This document shows positions 53,922 through 63,833 of a stretch of DNA of 64,000 nt, in pieces. The stretch's first letter is position 1. Each line of letters begins with the position of its first letter. The notes under the pieces are model-generated. The model was not told the origin of the DNA. It was given only the letters and a program-made list of their open reading frames with translations, and ran no database searches. The translations under genes were made by a program, and so were the position numbers. The stretch comes from Quadrisphaera granulorum (GTDB lineage Bacteria; Actinomycetota; Actinomycetes; Actinomycetales; Quadrisphaeraceae): assembly GCF_003149145.1 (NCBI RefSeq), contig NZ_QGDQ01000003.1, positions 62,001 through 126,000 on the forward strand, in the 5' to 3' direction.

Positions 53922-55243
53922 CGCTGTCCCCTCTCCAGCTCGGCGGTCACGCTGGCCTCGGCGAAGGCGCTGACCTCGGCGGCCTCTGCTGCCTCGACGG
54001 CCCCGACGGCCTGCTGCACGCCGGCCGTGCCGGTGTACCGGCGCGGCAACCGCGCCGACATCCGCGCCAGCACCTCGTAGCCGATGGTGCCGCACGCATG
54101 CGCCCAGTCCTCAGCGGTGGGGCCGCCCAGGGCGCCGTCACCGAAGAGCTCCACGAGGTCACCCGCGGCGGCCCGGTCGGCCCCCGGTAACCCGCCGAGG
54201 TCCACGACGAACTGGTCCATGCACACCCGCCCCGCCACCGTGGTGCGGCCCCCGGCCACCACCACGGGCCCGACGCCGCTGGCGGCCCGCGGCACGCCGT
54301 CGGCGTAGCCCAGCGGCACCAGGCCCAGTCGGGTCGGACGGTCGGTGGTGTAGGTGTGGCCGTAGGAGACCCCCTGCCCCGCGCCGACGTCCTTGACGAG
54401 CGCCAGGCGCGTCCGCACGGACATCGCCGGGCGCAGGCCCAGCAGCTCGGACGTGCCGACCTCGGGCCCGGGGGACAGGCCGTAGACGGCGATCCCGGGC
54501 CGCACGAGGTCGAAGTGGGTCTCCGGGGCGGTGAGGAGCGCGGCCGAGTTGGCGAGGTGCCGCAGCGAGAACGTCGCTCCCAGCCCCTCGGCGACGGCGA
54601 GCGCCTCGGTGAAGGCGCCGCGCTGCCGCGTCGTGCAGGGGTCGGCGGGCTCGTCGGAGCGCGCGAGGTGCGACCAGGCTCCGACGAGGTCCGCCAGGCC
54701 CTCCGCGCGAGCCACCAGGGCGGCGCGGACCGCGCCCGGCCAGTCCTGGGGCGCTGCGCCCCCACGGCCCATCCCCGTCTCCACCTCCAGGTGCAGCCGC
54801 ACGGGCCGCCCGGTCGCGCGGGCGGCGTCCGCGAGGATCTCCACCGCCTGCTGCGAGGAGGCCGACAGGTTGATCCCGGCGGCCACGGCCGACGCGACGT
54901 CCTGCCCGGGTGCCCACAGCCAGCACAGCACGGGCGCGGTCACGCCCGCCGCGCGCAGCGCGAGGGCCTCTGCGAGCTGCGCCACCCCCAGCCACGTCGC
55001 GCCGCCCGCGAGCGCAGCACGGGCCGCGGGCACCAGGCCGTGGCCGTAGGCATCGGCCTTGACCACCGCCATGACCGCGGCCGGCGCGGCGCGCTCGACG
55101 AGCAGCGCCGTGTTGGCGGCGATGGCGTCGAGGTCCACCACCACCTGACCGGTCCAGGTCGGGGCGAACAGGTCCTCGCGCGGGTCCCCGCGCAGATCCC
55201 CCTGCAGATCCCCGCGCAGATCTTCGCGTGAGGCGTCGGTCAT
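53918..55243 (-). CDS. alr: Alanine racemase
   Basis: Alr makes D-alanine for peptidoglycan with pyridoxal phosphate. The 441-residue protein has VMAVVKADAYGHGLVPAARA with the PLP Lys, HLEVETGMGRGG, LANSAALL, RPGIAVYGLSPG and GVSYGHTYTTDRPTRLGLVP, which holds the second catalytic Tyr region, plus GRVCMDQFVVD. It starts with an acidic repeat (REDLRGDLQGDLRGDPRED) made by a 12-bp tandem repeat, which is not part of the enzyme fold. The ATG at 55243 overlaps the nnr stop (ATGA), and tsaE overlaps its own stop. Confidence 0.96.
   Translation of the reverse strand: MTDASREDLRGDLQGDLRGDPREDLFAPTWTGQVVVDLDAIAANTALLVERAAPAAVMAVVKADAYGHGLVPAARAALAGGATWLGVAQLAEALALRAAGVTAPVLCWLWAPGQDVASAVAAGINLSASSQQAVEILADAARATGRPVRLHLEVETGMGRGGAAPQDWPGAVRAALVARAEGLADLVGAWSHLARSDEPADPCTTRQRGAFTEALAVAEGLGATFSLRHLANSAALLTAPETHFDLVRPGIAVYGLSPGPEVGTSELLGLRPAMSVRTRLALVKDVGAGQGVSYGHTYTTDRPTRLGLVPLGYADGVPRAASGVGPVVVAGGRTTVAGRVCMDQFVVDLGGLPGADRAAAGDLVELFGDGALGGPTAEDWAHACGTIGYEVLARMSARLPRRYTGTAGVQQAVGAVEAAEAAEVSAFAEASVTAELERGQR
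55180..55227. repeat. 12-bp tandem repeat in the alr N-terminus
   Basis: Four units of a 12-base GCAGATCCCCNN repeat, two of them nearly identical, encode the four-residue periodicity (R/Q)GD(L/P). Unit length is a multiple of three, so copy changes keep the frame. Confidence 0.7.
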
Positions 55244-56817
55244 GAGGGCCACTCCCGTCGGGTGAGCAGGTGCGCGACGACCCCGGGCACCGCCTGGGCC
55301 ACCGCCTCGGCATGCAGCGGGCCGCCCGCGCTGGCGGCCGCGGCGGCGCGTCCGTGAACGGCGGTGGCCAGGGCGCCGGCGTCGAACGGCGCGAGCCCGG
55401 CCGCCAGGAGGGTCCCCGCGATGCCGGCGAGGACGTCACCGGCTCCGGCGGTGCCGAGCCAGCCGGGTCCGTCGGTCTGGGCGCGCACGCGCCCGCCGGG
55501 GGTGACGACCAGCGTGGTGGAGCCCTTGAGCAGGACGACGGCGCCGGTCGCGCGGGCCGCGGCGCGCGCGTGCTCCAAGGGGCGCTGTTCGACGGCGGCG
55601 CGTTCCACGGGCTCACCGTCGGCCTCGACACCGAGATCGGTGAGCAACCGGGCCAGCTCGCCGGCGTGCGGCGTGAGCAGCACCGCGCTGCGCCGGGGGT
55701 CCAGCGGCCCGCGCCCGCGCACGCGCGCCGCGAGGCCGGGCAGGGCGCCGGCATCGAGCAGGCTCGGCACGCCGTCGTCCGCCGCCGCGGCGAGCGCCCG
55801 GGTCACCGGTGCCGCCTGGGCATCGTCGTCCGGATCCACTCCGGAGCCGACGGCCCACGCCTGGACGCGGCCCGGACCCGGCACCACCTCGGGCAGCCGC
55901 TGGCGCACGAGGTCGGTCGGCCGCGGCGGGCCGACGTAGCGGACCATCCCCGCTCCCGCGAGCACGGCGGCCGTGGTGCACAGCAGGGCGGCGCCGGTGT
56001 ACGTGTCTCCCCCTGCGACGACGCCGAGAACGCCGCGGGAGTACTTGTCGTCGTCGGGGCCTGGCACGGGCCACAGCAGCGCGGCCTGCTCGGGATCGAG
56101 CTCCTCGACGGCGGCAGGTCCCAGCACGGCGGGGTCGAGCCCGATGTCGACGACGACGATGCGCCCGGCCGCGCGCGCCGCGGGCGGCAGGAGCAGCGCG
56201 GGCTTGGCGGTGCCGACGGTCACGGTGAGGTCGGCGTGCACGCACGCGGGACGCCCGGAGGGGTCGCGGGGCAGGTCGCCACTGTCCGCGGCGACGCCGC
56301 TGGGGACGTCGACGGCGACGACCAGCGCGCTGGGGGGCACGGCCGCGACCAGCGCCGCCGCGGCCGGCGGTAGCCCGGGGCGGCCGCCGATGCCCAGCAG
56401 TCCGTCGACGACGACGTCAGCGGCCGACAGCACCGAAGGTGCGGCCAGCGCTGCCCGGGTGGGGCCCGCGTCGTCGTCGTCCAGCACCCTCCCCCCGGCG
56501 GCGCGCAGGGCGGCCAGCCCCCCGGCGTGTGCGCGCGAACCGGACAGGAGGGCCACCACCTGCGCGCCGCCGGCGGCCAGTCGGGCGCCCGCGTGCAGGG
56601 CGTCACCCCCGTTGCTGCCCGACCCCACGAGCAGCACCACGCGCGCGCCGTAGAGCCTTCCGCGCCGCCGCCGCACCTCTGAGGCCACCACCGCGGCGAT
56701 GCCCGCGGCCGCACGGAGCATGAGCGGGCCGTCCTGCCCGGCCGGGCGCGCCGCCAGGTCGGGGTCGGCGGCCTGTTCGGCGCGCCGGACGGCCTCGACG
56801 GCGTGCGCTGCGGTCAC
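55240..56817 (-). CDS. nnr: Bifunctional NAD(P)H-hydrate epimerase / ADP-dependent dehydratase
   Basis: This enzyme repairs hydrated NADH and NADPH. The N-terminal YjeF epimerase domain has [20 protein letters not shown] (residues about 60-80) and [15 protein letters not shown]. The C-terminal ribokinase-like dehydratase domain has [32 protein letters not shown] and [20 protein letters not shown] with the catalytic Asp. At 525 residues it is the full two-domain form. The N-terminal segment is degenerate compared with the usual epimerase start. The GTG at 56817 overlaps the acpS stop (GTGA), and its stop overlaps alr. Confidence 0.94.
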   Translation of the reverse strand: MTAAHAVEAVRRAEQAADPDLAARPAGQDGPLMLRAAAGIAAVVASEVRRRRGRLYGARVVLLVGSGSNGGDALHAGARLAAGGAQVVALLSGSRAHAGGLAALRAAGGRVLDDDDAGPTRAALAAPSVLSAADVVVDGLLGIGGRPGLPPAAAALVAAVPPSALVVAVDVPSGVAADSGDLPRDPSGRPACVHADLTVTVGTAKPALLLPPAARAAGRIVVVDIGLDPAVLGPAAVEELDPEQAALLWPVPGPDDDKYSRGVLGVVAGGDTYTGAALLCTTAAVLAGAGMVRYVGPPRPTDLVRQRLPEVVPGPGRVQAWAVGSGVDPDDDAQAAPVTRALAAAADDGVPSLLDAGALPGLAARVRGRGPLDPRRSAVLLTPHAGELARLLTDLGVEADGEPVERAAVEQRPLEHARAAARATGAVVLLKGSTTLVVTPGGRVRAQTDGPGWLGTAGAGDVLAGIAGTLLAAGLAPFDAGALATAVHGRAAAAASAGGPLHAEAVAQAVPGVVAHLLTRREWPS

Positions 56818-57185
56818 AGGGGCCCAGCCTGCCCCAGTCCCTCGGCGACGACGACGGCGGAGGCCACGCCCGCGTCGTGGGTCAGCGAGACGTGCCAGGA
56901 GGTGACCCCGAGCGCCGCCGCAGCGGCAGCCACGGTCCCGGAGACGCGCAGCACGGGGCGCCCCGACGGTGACTTCTCCACCTCTGCGTCGTGCCAGGCC
57001 AGACCCTGCGGCGCCCCGAGGGCCTTGGCCACGGCCTCCTTCGCGGCGAACCGGGCCGCGAGCGACTCCAGGGGCAGGTCGCGCTCGGCGGGAGTGAACA
57101 GCCTCGTCCGCAGCGCGGGCGTGCGCTCCAGCGTGCGCCCGAACCGCTCCACCCCGACGACGTCGATGCCCACGCCGACGATCAC
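56814..57185 (-). CDS. acpS: Holo-[acyl-carrier-protein] synthase
   Basis: AcpS transfers 4'-phosphopantetheine from CoA to acyl carrier protein. The 123-residue protein has [20 protein letters not shown] with the metal Asp, the motif [20 protein letters not shown] with the second metal Glu, and [20 protein letters not shown], all typical of AcpS. Length is standard. It precedes nnr with a GTGA overlap and follows glmS across a gap filled by a 12-bp tandem repeat, so its own promoter or leader contains that repeat. No ribosome-binding site is clear before the GTG. Confidence 0.95.
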   Translation of the reverse strand: MIVGVGIDVVGVERFGRTLERTPALRTRLFTPAERDLPLESLAARFAAKEAVAKALGAPQGLAWHDAEVEKSPSGRPVLRVSGTVAAAAAALGVTSWHVSLTHDAGVASAVVVAEGLGQAGPL

Positions 57186-57196
57186 GCCTCGACCAC

Positions 57197-57256
57197 CAGC
57201 TCGACCGCCAGCTCGACCGCCAGCTCGACCGCCAGCTCGACCGCCAGCTCGACCGC
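57197..57256. repeat. Five tandem copies of a 12-bp unit between glmS and acpS
   Basis: The unit CAGCTCGACCGC occurs five times without error from 57197 to 57256, with degenerate copies on both sides. It occupies almost all of the gap between the glmS stop and the acpS start. Perfect identity points to recent expansion. Confidence 0.9.
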
Positions 57257-57276
57257 CAGTGCGTCCACCGGCCGGC

Positions 57277-59241
57277 TCACTCGACGGTGACGGACTTGGC
57301 GAGGTTGCGCGGCTGGTCGACGTCCAGGCCCTTGGCGCTGGCGACCTCCATGGCGAAGACCTGCAGCGGCACCACCGTCACCAGCGGGGCCATGAGCGTG
57401 GGCACCCTCGGCACGCGGATGACGACGTCGGCGGAGCCGAGCACCGCGTCGTCGCCGTCCTCTGCGATGACGATGGTGCGGGCGCCGCGCGCCCGGACCT
57501 CTTGCGCGTTGGAGACCACCTTGGCGTGCAGGGAGTCGCGACTGTCCGGCGAGGGCACGATGACGAACACCGGCTGGCCGTCCTCCACGAGCGCGATCGG
57601 GCCGTGCTTGAGCTCGCCCGCGGCGAAGCCCTCCGCGTGCAGGTAGGCCAGCTCCTTGAGCTTGAGCGCACCCTCGAGGGCCACCGGGAAGCCGACGTGG
57701 CGCCCCAGGAAGAGCACCGACTTCGCGTCCGCCAGCTCGCGGGCAAGCTTGCGCACGTCCTCGGTGCGGTCGAGCACGGTCTGCACGGCCTCGGGCATCT
57801 GGTGCAACTGCCGCAGGACGCCTCGCACCTCGTCCGCGAACATGTTGCCGCGCAGCTGCGCCAGGTACAGACCCAGCAGGTAGCAGGCGGTGATCTGCGC
57901 GAGGAAGGCCTTGGTGGAGGCCACGGCCACCTCCGGCCCGGCGTGCGTGTAGAGCGCCGCGTCGGCCTCGCGAGGGATGGTCGAGCCCTGCGTGTTGCAG
58001 ATGGCGAGCACCTTGGCGCCCTGCTCGCGGGCGTGGCGGACCGCCATGACGACGTCCATCGACTCCCCCGACTGGGAGATGGCGACGACGAGCGTGCGCT
58101 CGGTGAGCACGGGGTCGCGGTAGCGGAACTCGCTGGCGAGTTCCACCTCCACCGGGATCCGGCACCAGTGCTCGACGGCGTACTTGGCCACGTGACCGGC
58201 GTAGGCGGACGTACCGCACGCAATGACGATGATCTTGTCGGTGCGGCGCAGCACGGCGGTGTCCATGCGCAGCTCGTCGAGGATCAGCGCGCCGCTCGCG
58301 TCGGTACGCCCGAGCAGCGTGTCGGCCACGGCCTTCGGCTGCTCGTGGATCTCCTTGTCCATGAACCACTGGTAGCCGCCCTTCTCGGCGGCCGCGGCGT
58401 CCCAGTCGACGGTGAAGGCGCGGGGCGTCACCGCAGCGCCGTCGAAGTCCGTGACCTCGACGCTGCTTGCCGTGATCGTCACCACCTGGTCCTGGCCGAG
58501 CTCGAGGGCCCGGCGGGTGCGGCCGATGAAGGCCGCGACGTCGGAGCCGAGGTAGTTGGCGCCCTCGCCCAGGCCCACCACGAGCGGGGAGTTGCGGCGA
58601 GCGCCGACCACAGTGCCGGGAGCGTCGACGTGGACGGCGAGCAGCGTGAACGCACCCTCGAGCTCGCGGCACACCTGCCGCATCGCCGAGGCCAGGTCGA
58701 CGGGGCCGCCGCTGGAGCCGTCCATCGCGCGGCCGAGCAGGTGCGCCACCACCTCGGTGTCCGTCTGCGACGTGAACGGCACGCCCTGCTCGAGCAGCTC
58801 CGCCTTGAGCACCGCGTAGTTCTCGATGATGCCGTTGTGGATGACCGCCAGGCGGCCGTCGGCGCTCGTGTGCGGGTGGGCGTTGGCGTCGGTGGGGCCG
58901 CCGTGCGTGGCCCAGCGCGTGTGGCCGATCGCGGCGCCCGCGTCCGGCACCGGCTCGGCCTCGAGGGCCTCCTCGAGGCGCGCCAGGCGGCCGGCGCGCT
59001 TGGCCACCCGCAGCTCGTGGGTGCCCTGCTCGCTGACCTGATCGCTGACCTGATCGCTGCTGCCGAGACTGCTCTCGGGCCTGCCCTCGGACTCGACGAC
59101 GACGGCGACGCCCGCGCTGTCGTAGCCGCGGTACTCCAGCCGCCTCAGGCCCTCCAGGACCACCGCGACGGCCTCGCCGCCGTTGGAGGCGTCGGGCCGA
59201 GCCGTCGGGCGAGGACCTGCGTAGCCCACGATGCCGCACAT
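57277..59241 (-). CDS. glmS: Glutamine-fructose-6-phosphate aminotransferase (isomerising)
   Basis: GlmS makes glucosamine-6-phosphate, the entry to amino-sugar and peptidoglycan synthesis. The 654-residue protein begins [11 protein letters not shown] with the nucleophilic Cys and has the glutaminase motifs [18 protein letters not shown] and [18 protein letters not shown]. Two SIS domains follow ([52 protein letters not shown]) and the C-terminus NLAKSVTVE is the family end. A loop around residues 50-75 (Ser/Gln/Asp-rich, [11 protein letters not shown]) is an insertion. No ribosome-binding site precedes the ATG; TAGCCT lies 7 bases upstream. Confidence 0.97.
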   Translation of the reverse strand: MCGIVGYAGPRPTARPDASNGGEAVAVVLEGLRRLEYRGYDSAGVAVVVESEGRPESSLGSSDQVSDQVSEQGTHELRVAKRAGRLARLEEALEAEPVPDAGAAIGHTRWATHGGPTDANAHPHTSADGRLAVIHNGIIENYAVLKAELLEQGVPFTSQTDTEVVAHLLGRAMDGSSGGPVDLASAMRQVCRELEGAFTLLAVHVDAPGTVVGARRNSPLVVGLGEGANYLGSDVAAFIGRTRRALELGQDQVVTITASSVEVTDFDGAAVTPRAFTVDWDAAAAEKGGYQWFMDKEIHEQPKAVADTLLGRTDASGALILDELRMDTAVLRRTDKIIVIACGTSAYAGHVAKYAVEHWCRIPVEVELASEFRYRDPVLTERTLVVAISQSGESMDVVMAVRHAREQGAKVLAICNTQGSTIPREADAALYTHAGPEVAVASTKAFLAQITACYLLGLYLAQLRGNMFADEVRGVLRQLHQMPEAVQTVLDRTEDVRKLARELADAKSVLFLGRHVGFPVALEGALKLKELAYLHAEGFAAGELKHGPIALVEDGQPVFVIVPSPDSRDSLHAKVVSNAQEVRARGARTIVIAEDGDDAVLGSADVVIRVPRVPTLMAPLVTVVPLQVFAMEVASAKGLDVDQPRNLAKSVTVE

Positions 59242-59248
59242 GTCCGGA

Positions 59249-59254
59249 AGGCTA
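59249..59254 (-). promoter_or_regulatory. Candidate -10 box (TAGCCT) of leaderless glmS
   Basis: TAGCCT on the minus strand ends 7 bases before the glmS ATG. Divergent coaA starts only 43 bases away and has CATGAT 8 bases before its GTG, so both messages may lack leaders. Confidence 0.45.
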
Positions 59255-59284
59255 CGGCTCCCGCGGCAGGCATGATGGCGACCC

Positions 59285-60292
59285 GTGGAACCCGCCCCGC
59301 CGCGTACCGGCCCGCCGACGGGCTCGCTGGCCGCGGGACGCTCCGCGGCGTCGCCCTTCGTCGACCTCGACCGGGCGTCCTGGAGCCGCCTGCGCGCCTC
59401 GACGCCGATGAACCTCACGGCCTCCGACCTGGAGCGGGTGCGGGGCCTGGGCGAGCGCATCGACCTGCGGGAGGTCGAGGAGGTCTACCTGCCGCTGTCG
59501 CGGTTGCTCAACCTCTACGCGGCGGGGGCGGCGCGCATGCACGCGGTGACCTCGACGTTCCTGGGAGACGCCTCGAGCACCGCCCCCCGGCCGCGCACGC
59601 CGTTCGTCATCGGCGTCGCCGGCTCGGTGGCGGTCGGCAAGTCGACGGTGTCGCGTCTCCTGCGCGAGCTGCTCTCGCACTGGTCCGACACCCCGCGCGT
59701 GGAGCTGGTCACCACCGACGGCTTCCTCATGCCCAACGCTGAACTGGAACGGCGTGGTCTGCTGGGCCGCAAGGGCTTCCCGGAGTCCTACGACCGGCGC
59801 GCGCTGCTGCGCTTCGTCACGGCCGTGAAATCCGGCGCGCCGGAGGTGCGCGCGCCGCTGTACTCCCACCTCGTCTACGACATCGTGCCCGGCGCGGAGG
59901 TGGTGGTCCGCTCCCCCGACGTCCTCATCGTCGAAGGGCTCAACGTCTTGCAGCCGGCCCGTCCCCGCAGCGACGGGCGCACGGGCCTGGCGGTGAGCGA
60001 CTTCTTCGACGTCTCGCTCTACGTCGACGCCCGCACCGAGGATGTCGCCACCTGGTACGAGGAGCGCTTCCTGCGGCTGCGCCGGACGGCCTTCTCGCGC
60101 CCGGAGTCCTACTTCCGGCGCTACGCGGACCTGTCCGACGAGGAAGCGCGGGCCCGGGCCCGCTCGATCTGGACCAGCATCAACGAACCGAACCTCGTCG
60201 AGAACGTGCTGCCCACGCGCGGGCGCGCCACCATCGTGCTCCGCAAGGCCGCAGACCACGCCGTGACGCGCGTGCGGCTGCGCAAACTGTGA
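59285..60292 (+). CDS. coaA: Pantothenate kinase, type I
   Basis: CoaA phosphorylates pantothenate, the controlled first step of coenzyme A synthesis. The 335-residue protein has [20 protein letters not shown] (Walker A) near residue 115, [44 protein letters not shown] and [11 protein letters not shown], all type I signatures. A disordered Pro/Gly-rich start of about 25 residues precedes it. It is divergent from glmS, with 43 bases between start codons. Coenzyme A made here is the substrate of AcpS nearby. Confidence 0.96.
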   Translation: MEPAPPRTGPPTGSLAAGRSAASPFVDLDRASWSRLRASTPMNLTASDLERVRGLGERIDLREVEEVYLPLSRLLNLYAAGAARMHAVTSTFLGDASSTAPRPRTPFVIGVAGSVAVGKSTVSRLLRELLSHWSDTPRVELVTTDGFLMPNAELERRGLLGRKGFPESYDRRALLRFVTAVKSGAPEVRAPLYSHLVYDIVPGAEVVVRSPDVLIVEGLNVLQPARPRSDGRTGLAVSDFFDVSLYVDARTEDVATWYEERFLRLRRTAFSRPESYFRRYADLSDEEARARARSIWTSINEPNLVENVLPTRGRATIVLRKAADHAVTRVRLRKL

Positions 60293-60298
60293 GGCCCC

Positions 60299-60352
60299 GT
60301 GATCTGTGAAGTTCGGGTGACCTGTGAAGTTCGGGTGACCTGTGAAGTCCGG
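60299..60352. repeat. Three tandem 18-bp repeats before crcB
   Basis: The unit GTGACCTGTGAAGTTCGG occurs three times (60299-60316, 60317-60334, 60335-60352) with one change in the first and one in the third. The third copy supplies the GTG start of crcB, so expansion may have moved or duplicated the start region. Confidence 0.85.
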
Positions 60353-60797
60353 TGACGGTGACGGCGGGCCCCCACACACGTCGTGGCGGCTGCTCGCGCT
60401 CGTGGCGTTCGGCGGTGCGCTGGGGGCTCCGGCGCGCTGGGCGCTCGCGCTGAACCTGCAGGGCGCCTCCTCGGGGTGGCCGACCGCCACGTTCCTCACC
60501 AACCTCGCGGGGGCGTTCGCGCTGGGTCTCGTGGTGGAGGCGCTGGCGCGGCTCGGACCGGACACCGGCGCACGTCGAGGGACCCGCCTAGCTGTCGGTA
60601 CCGGATTCCTCGGCGCTTTCACGACGTACAGCAGCTTCGCGTTGGAGGTCGACGGCTACCTGCGCGCCGGGAACGTCGCGCTCGGTGCGGGGTATGCCGC
60701 CGCGACCGTGGCGGGCGGGCTCGCGGCCGCGGCCGCGGGGGTCGCGGTGGGCTCGCTGGTCCGCCGGACCGGCGCGGCTGGCGGTGGGCGCCGGTGA
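60342..60797 (+). CDS. crcB: Fluoride efflux channel CrcB/Fluc, subunit 1
   Basis: Fluc proteins export fluoride as dual-topology dimers. The 151-residue protein has four hydrophobic segments and the signatures FGGALGAPARWALA and GFLGAFTTYSSFALEVDGY with the conserved Thr/Ser track, plus NLAGAFALG with the pore Asn. It carries a 15-residue N-terminal tail. The second crcB follows after 8 bases, so a heterodimer is likely, as in other actinobacteria. No fluoride riboswitch is visible upstream. Confidence 0.92.
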   Translation: MKSGDGDGGPPHTSWRLLALVAFGGALGAPARWALALNLQGASSGWPTATFLTNLAGAFALGLVVEALARLGPDTGARRGTRLAVGTGFLGAFTTYSSFALEVDGYLRAGNVALGAGYAAATVAGGLAAAAAGVAVGSLVRRTGAAGGGRR

Positions 60798-60804
60798 GCG
60801 GCTC

Positions 60805-61227
60805 ATGAACGGGACAGCGCTGCTCCTGGTGGTCCTGGGAGGCATCGTCGGAGCTCCCGCGCGCTTCCTCGTCGACGGCGCCATCACGTCCCGGTTGCGC
60901 CGTCGCGCCTCTCCCGCGGCTCAGGGCCCCAGCGCTGTGGTCCCGCCAGGGACCCTCGTGGTCAACCTGCTGGGCGCCTTCGTGCTCGGGGTGCTCGCCG
61001 GCCTGGCCCCACCCGGTGCGTCGACGTCCCAGGGCCCGCTGTGGCTCGTCGCGGGGGCGACGGGCTTCTGCGGGTCCTTCACGACGTTCAGCAGCGCCGT
61101 CCTCGAGGCGGTGCGGCTCGCGCAGGCCGGACGCTGGGGTGCCGCGGCGACGACGACGGCAGCGCACCTGATCGGCAGCCTGGCGGCCCTCGCCGCAGGT
61201 CTCACCGCGGGACTCGCGCTCGGTTGA
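60805..61227 (+). CDS. crcB: Fluoride efflux channel CrcB/Fluc, subunit 2
   Basis: The 140-residue partner has GGIVGAPARFLVDGAI, NLLGAFVLGVLAGL and GFCGSFTTFSSAVLEAVRL, matching the first copy motif for motif in four membrane segments. The ATG at 60805 is preferred; an in-frame GTG at 60784 would overlap the first copy. Opposite orientation of the two chains in the membrane is expected from the family. It is followed by convergent glmM. Confidence 0.92.
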   Translation: MNGTALLLVVLGGIVGAPARFLVDGAITSRLRRRASPAAQGPSAVVPPGTLVVNLLGAFVLGVLAGLAPPGASTSQGPLWLVAGATGFCGSFTTFSSAVLEAVRLAQAGRWGAAATTTAAHLIGSLAALAAGLTAGLALG

Positions 61228-61251
61228 CGACTGACCCGTCGGAGGGGGCCG

Positions 61252-62598
61252 TCAGAGGGCGAGGTGCTCCTGCACGACGGCCGCGAGCCGGTCTGCCACC
61301 GCCCGGGCCTGCGTCTCCTCAGCGGCCTCGACCATGACCCTCACGAGGGGCTCCGTGCCGGAGGGGCGCAGCAGCACCCGCCCGGTGTCGCCCAGCTCTG
61401 CGGAGGCCTCGGCCACCGCTGCCGCCACGTGGGGGTCGGTGGACGCGCGCGCCTTGTCGACCCGCGGCACGTTGACGAGCACCTGGGGCAGCCGCTGCAC
61501 CACGGAGGCGACCTCCGCGAGCGGCTGGCCGAGCTCGGCGACCCGCGCGAGCAGGTGCAGAGCGGTCAGGACGCCGTCCCCGGTGGTCTGGTGGTCCAGC
61601 ATCACCACGTGGCCGGACTGCTCCCCACCGAGGACGTAGCCGTGCTCGCGCATCGCCTCGAGCACGTACCGGTCGCCCACGGCGGTCTGGACCACCTCGA
61701 CGCCTGCGGCGCGCATGGCGAGCAGCAGCCCGAGGTTGCTCATGACGGTCGCGACGAGCACCGATCCCGGCAGCTGACCACGGCTGGCGAGGGCAAGGGC
61801 GAGCACGCCCATGATCTGGTCTCCGTCGACCACGGCGCCGGTCGCGTCGACGGCGAGGCACCGGTCGGCGTCTCCGTCGAAGGCGATCCCGGCATCAGCG
61901 CCGTGCTCGAGCACCGCGCGCTGTAGGGGCTCGAGGTGCGTCGACCCCACACCGTCGTTGGTGTTGAGGCCGTCCGGGGAGGCCCCGATGACGACGACGT
62001 CGGCCCCGGCGCGGCGCAGGGCCTCCGGCCCGACGCTCCAGGCGGCTCCATGGGCGCAGTCGACGACGACGCGCAGCCCGTCCAGCCGGTGCGGGAGCGT
62101 GGAGAGCAGGTGCTCCACGTACTGCCCGCCGGCGCCGACGTCGGAGGTCACCCGTCCGACGTCGGCGCCCGTGGGGCGCGCCCACGGCTCACGCAGGCGC
62201 GCCTCGATGGCGTCCTCCACCTCGTCGGGCAGCTTGTGGCCGCCGCGGGCGAAGAACTTGATGCCGTTGTCCGGCATCGGGTTGTGGGAGGCGGACAGGA
62301 CCACCCCGAGGTCGGCGCCGGTGGCCGTCACGACGTGGGCGATCCCCGGCGTCGGCAGGACCCCCACGTCGGAGACGTCCACGCCGGCGCTGGCGAGCCC
62401 GGCGACGACCGCCGCGGAGAGGAACTCTCCCGACGCCCGCGGGTCCCGGCCCACGACGGCGCGCGGACGGTGCCCGCTGAAGACGCCGGCGTCACCGAGA
62501 ACGTGCGCCGCAGCGACCGAGAGGTCGAGGGCGAGTTCCGCTGTGACGTCGACGTTCGCGAGACCGCGCACGCCGTCGGTGCCGAAGTAGCGACCCAT
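61252..62598 (-). CDS. glmM: Phosphoglucosamine mutase
   Basis: GlmM converts glucosamine-6-phosphate from GlmS to glucosamine-1-phosphate for UDP-GlcNAc. The 448-residue protein begins [20 protein letters not shown] and has the active-site Ser in [17 protein letters not shown], the metal loop [12 protein letters not shown], the sugar loop [10 protein letters not shown] and the phosphate loop [15 protein letters not shown], all in the right order for GlmM. It lies 53 bases downstream of rpsI on the same strand, the usual actinobacterial order. Confidence 0.97.
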   Translation of the reverse strand: MGRYFGTDGVRGLANVDVTAELALDLSVAAAHVLGDAGVFSGHRPRAVVGRDPRASGEFLSAAVVAGLASAGVDVSDVGVLPTPGIAHVVTATGADLGVVLSASHNPMPDNGIKFFARGGHKLPDEVEDAIEARLREPWARPTGADVGRVTSDVGAGGQYVEHLLSTLPHRLDGLRVVVDCAHGAAWSVGPEALRRAGADVVVIGASPDGLNTNDGVGSTHLEPLQRAVLEHGADAGIAFDGDADRCLAVDATGAVVDGDQIMGVLALALASRGQLPGSVLVATVMSNLGLLLAMRAAGVEVVQTAVGDRYVLEAMREHGYVLGGEQSGHVVMLDHQTTGDGVLTALHLLARVAELGQPLAEVASVVQRLPQVLVNVPRVDKARASTDPHVAAAVAEASAELGDTGRVLLRPSGTEPLVRVMVEAAEETQARAVADRLAAVVQEHLAL

Positions 62599-62651
62599 GT
62601 GTCAGCCTCTGCTTCTCGTGCTGCGGGGAAGGCGCAGCCCGATGAGCAGGG

Positions 62652-63155
62652 TCAGCGCTTGCTGTACTGAGGAGCCTTGCGGGCCTTCTTGAGGCCGGCC
62701 TTCTTGCGCTCCTTGATCCTCGCGTCGCGGCTGAGGAAGCCGGCCTTCTTGAGGGAGGGGCGGTTGGCTTCGACGTCGATGCCGTTGAGCGCACGGGCGA
62801 TGCCCAGGCGCAGCGCACCGGCCTGGCCGGAGACGCCGCCGCCGTCGATGCGGGCGATGACGTCGAAGCGGCCCTCGACCTCGGTGACGCGGAAGGGCTC
62901 GTTCACCATCTGCTGGTGGACCTTGTTCGGGAAGTACGACTCAAGGTCGCGCCCGTTGATGGTCCACTGCCCGGAGCCCGGCACGAGGCGGACACGAGCG
63001 ACGGCCTCCTTGCGGCGACCCGTGGCGCCGCCGGGGGCGGTGATGCTGGCACCGCCACCGGCAGGGCCGGTGCTGGTGGTGGAGTAGCTGCTCAGCTCCT
63101 CCTCGTCGTAGCCGTCCTCGAGGGGGGCGTCGACGGGAGCGGTGTCGGTGCTCAA
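62652..63155 (-). CDS. rpsI: 30S ribosomal protein S9
   Basis: S9 lines the ribosomal P site with its C-terminal tail. The conserved part (about residues 45-167) has [49 protein letters not shown] and ends in [12 protein letters not shown], including the invariant SKR that contacts P-site tRNA. A 45-residue N-terminal extension, acidic then Ser/Thr/Gly-rich, is added, as in many actinobacteria. It follows rplM by 19 bases. Confidence 0.97.
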   Translation of the reverse strand: MSTDTAPVDAPLEDGYDEEELSSYSTTSTGPAGGGASITAPGGATGRRKEAVARVRLVPGSGQWTINGRDLESYFPNKVHQQMVNEPFRVTEVEGRFDVIARIDGGGVSGQAGALRLGIARALNGIDVEANRPSLKKAGFLSRDARIKERKKAGLKKARKAPQYSKR

Positions 63156-63174
63156 CGGAAGTCCTCCTGCGCGC

Positions 63175-63618
63175 TTACTGCGCGACCTGGGTCAGGGTGT
63201 ACGGCGTGGGCTTCTGGGCGGCGTGGGGGTGCTCAGGGCCCGCGTAGACCTTGAGCTTGCCGAGGACCTCGCGACCCAGGGAGTTCTTGGGGATCATGCC
63301 GCGCACGGCGCGCTCGATGGCGCGCTCGGGGTCGCGGGCGAGGAGGTCGGTGTACCGCTCCGACTTCAGACCGCCCGGGTAGCCGGAGTGGCGGTAGACC
63401 CGCTTCTGCTCCGACTTGCTGCCCGTGAGGACCACCTTGTCGGCGTTGATGATGATGACGAAGTCACCGGTGTCGACGTGCGGCGCGAACACGGGCTTGT
63501 GCTTGCCGCGCAGCAGACGCGCGGTCTGGCTGGCCAGACGGCCCAGGACGACGTCCGAGGCGTCGATGACGTGCCAGGCGCGGTCGACTTCGCCGGGCTT
63601 GGGGGTGTACGTGCGCAC
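63175..63618 (-). CDS. rplM: 50S ribosomal protein L13
   Basis: L13 is an early assembly protein of the large subunit. The 147-residue protein starts [20 protein letters not shown] (GTG start) and has [49 protein letters not shown] and [20 protein letters not shown], all conserved. AAGGT lies 6 bases before the GTG at 63618. A promoter is about 130 bases upstream, leaving a leader long enough for autoregulation, though none is demonstrable here. Confidence 0.97.
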   Translation of the reverse strand: MRTYTPKPGEVDRAWHVIDASDVVLGRLASQTARLLRGKHKPVFAPHVDTGDFVIIINADKVVLTGSKSEQKRVYRHSGYPGGLKSERYTDLLARDPERAIERAVRGMIPKNSLGREVLGKLKVYAGPEHPHAAQKPTPYTLTQVAQ

Positions 63619-63747
63619 GCTCGGACCTTCGCTCTGTGGACAGTGGTTCAGGGGGTGGTGCTGGGTACTGCTCGGGGGTGCTGTTCGACGACCTGTGCCG
63701 CAGGTGTGCCCACCGTTCACGGCGACGTCGAACGCACGACGGCCAGC

Positions 63748-63777
63748 AGACTACTCGGCGTCGCGGCGGCAGGTCAA
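63748..63777 (-). promoter_or_regulatory. Promoter of rplM-rpsI
   Basis: On the minus strand TTGACC (63777-63772) and TAGTCT (63753-63748) are separated by 18 bases. Transcription would start near 63741, giving a leader of about 120 bases before rplM. Confidence 0.65.
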
Positions 63778-63800
63778 AACGCGGGCTCGCTGGCAGGCCA

Positions 63801-63833
63801 GCCCCCGGTCAGCCCCCGGTCAGTCCCCGGTCA
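63801..63833. repeat. Three 11-bp repeats at the end of the upstream gene
   Basis: GCCCCCGGTCA occurs at 63801 and 63812 and as GTCCCCGGTCA at 63823; the last copy contains the stop codon of the gene that ends here. Its role is unclear. Confidence 0.6.

Noticed and set aside
57197-57256. CRISPR array
   Set aside because: The units are 12 bp and directly abutted, with no spacers and no cas genes.
57182-59239. Frame reading the 12-bp repeat as a VELA repeat protein
   Set aside because: It is the wrong frame of glmS and begins inside it; the repeat lies beyond the real glmS stop.
56803-59742. A 979-codon open frame on the + strand across nnr/acpS/glmS
   Set aside because: It is antisense to clear glmS and has no recognisable motif. 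Long antisense frames are expected where third positions are nearly all G or C.
60299-60352. Fluoride riboswitch upstream of crcB
   Set aside because: The region is an 18-bp tandem repeat and lacks the conserved fluoride-aptamer segments.
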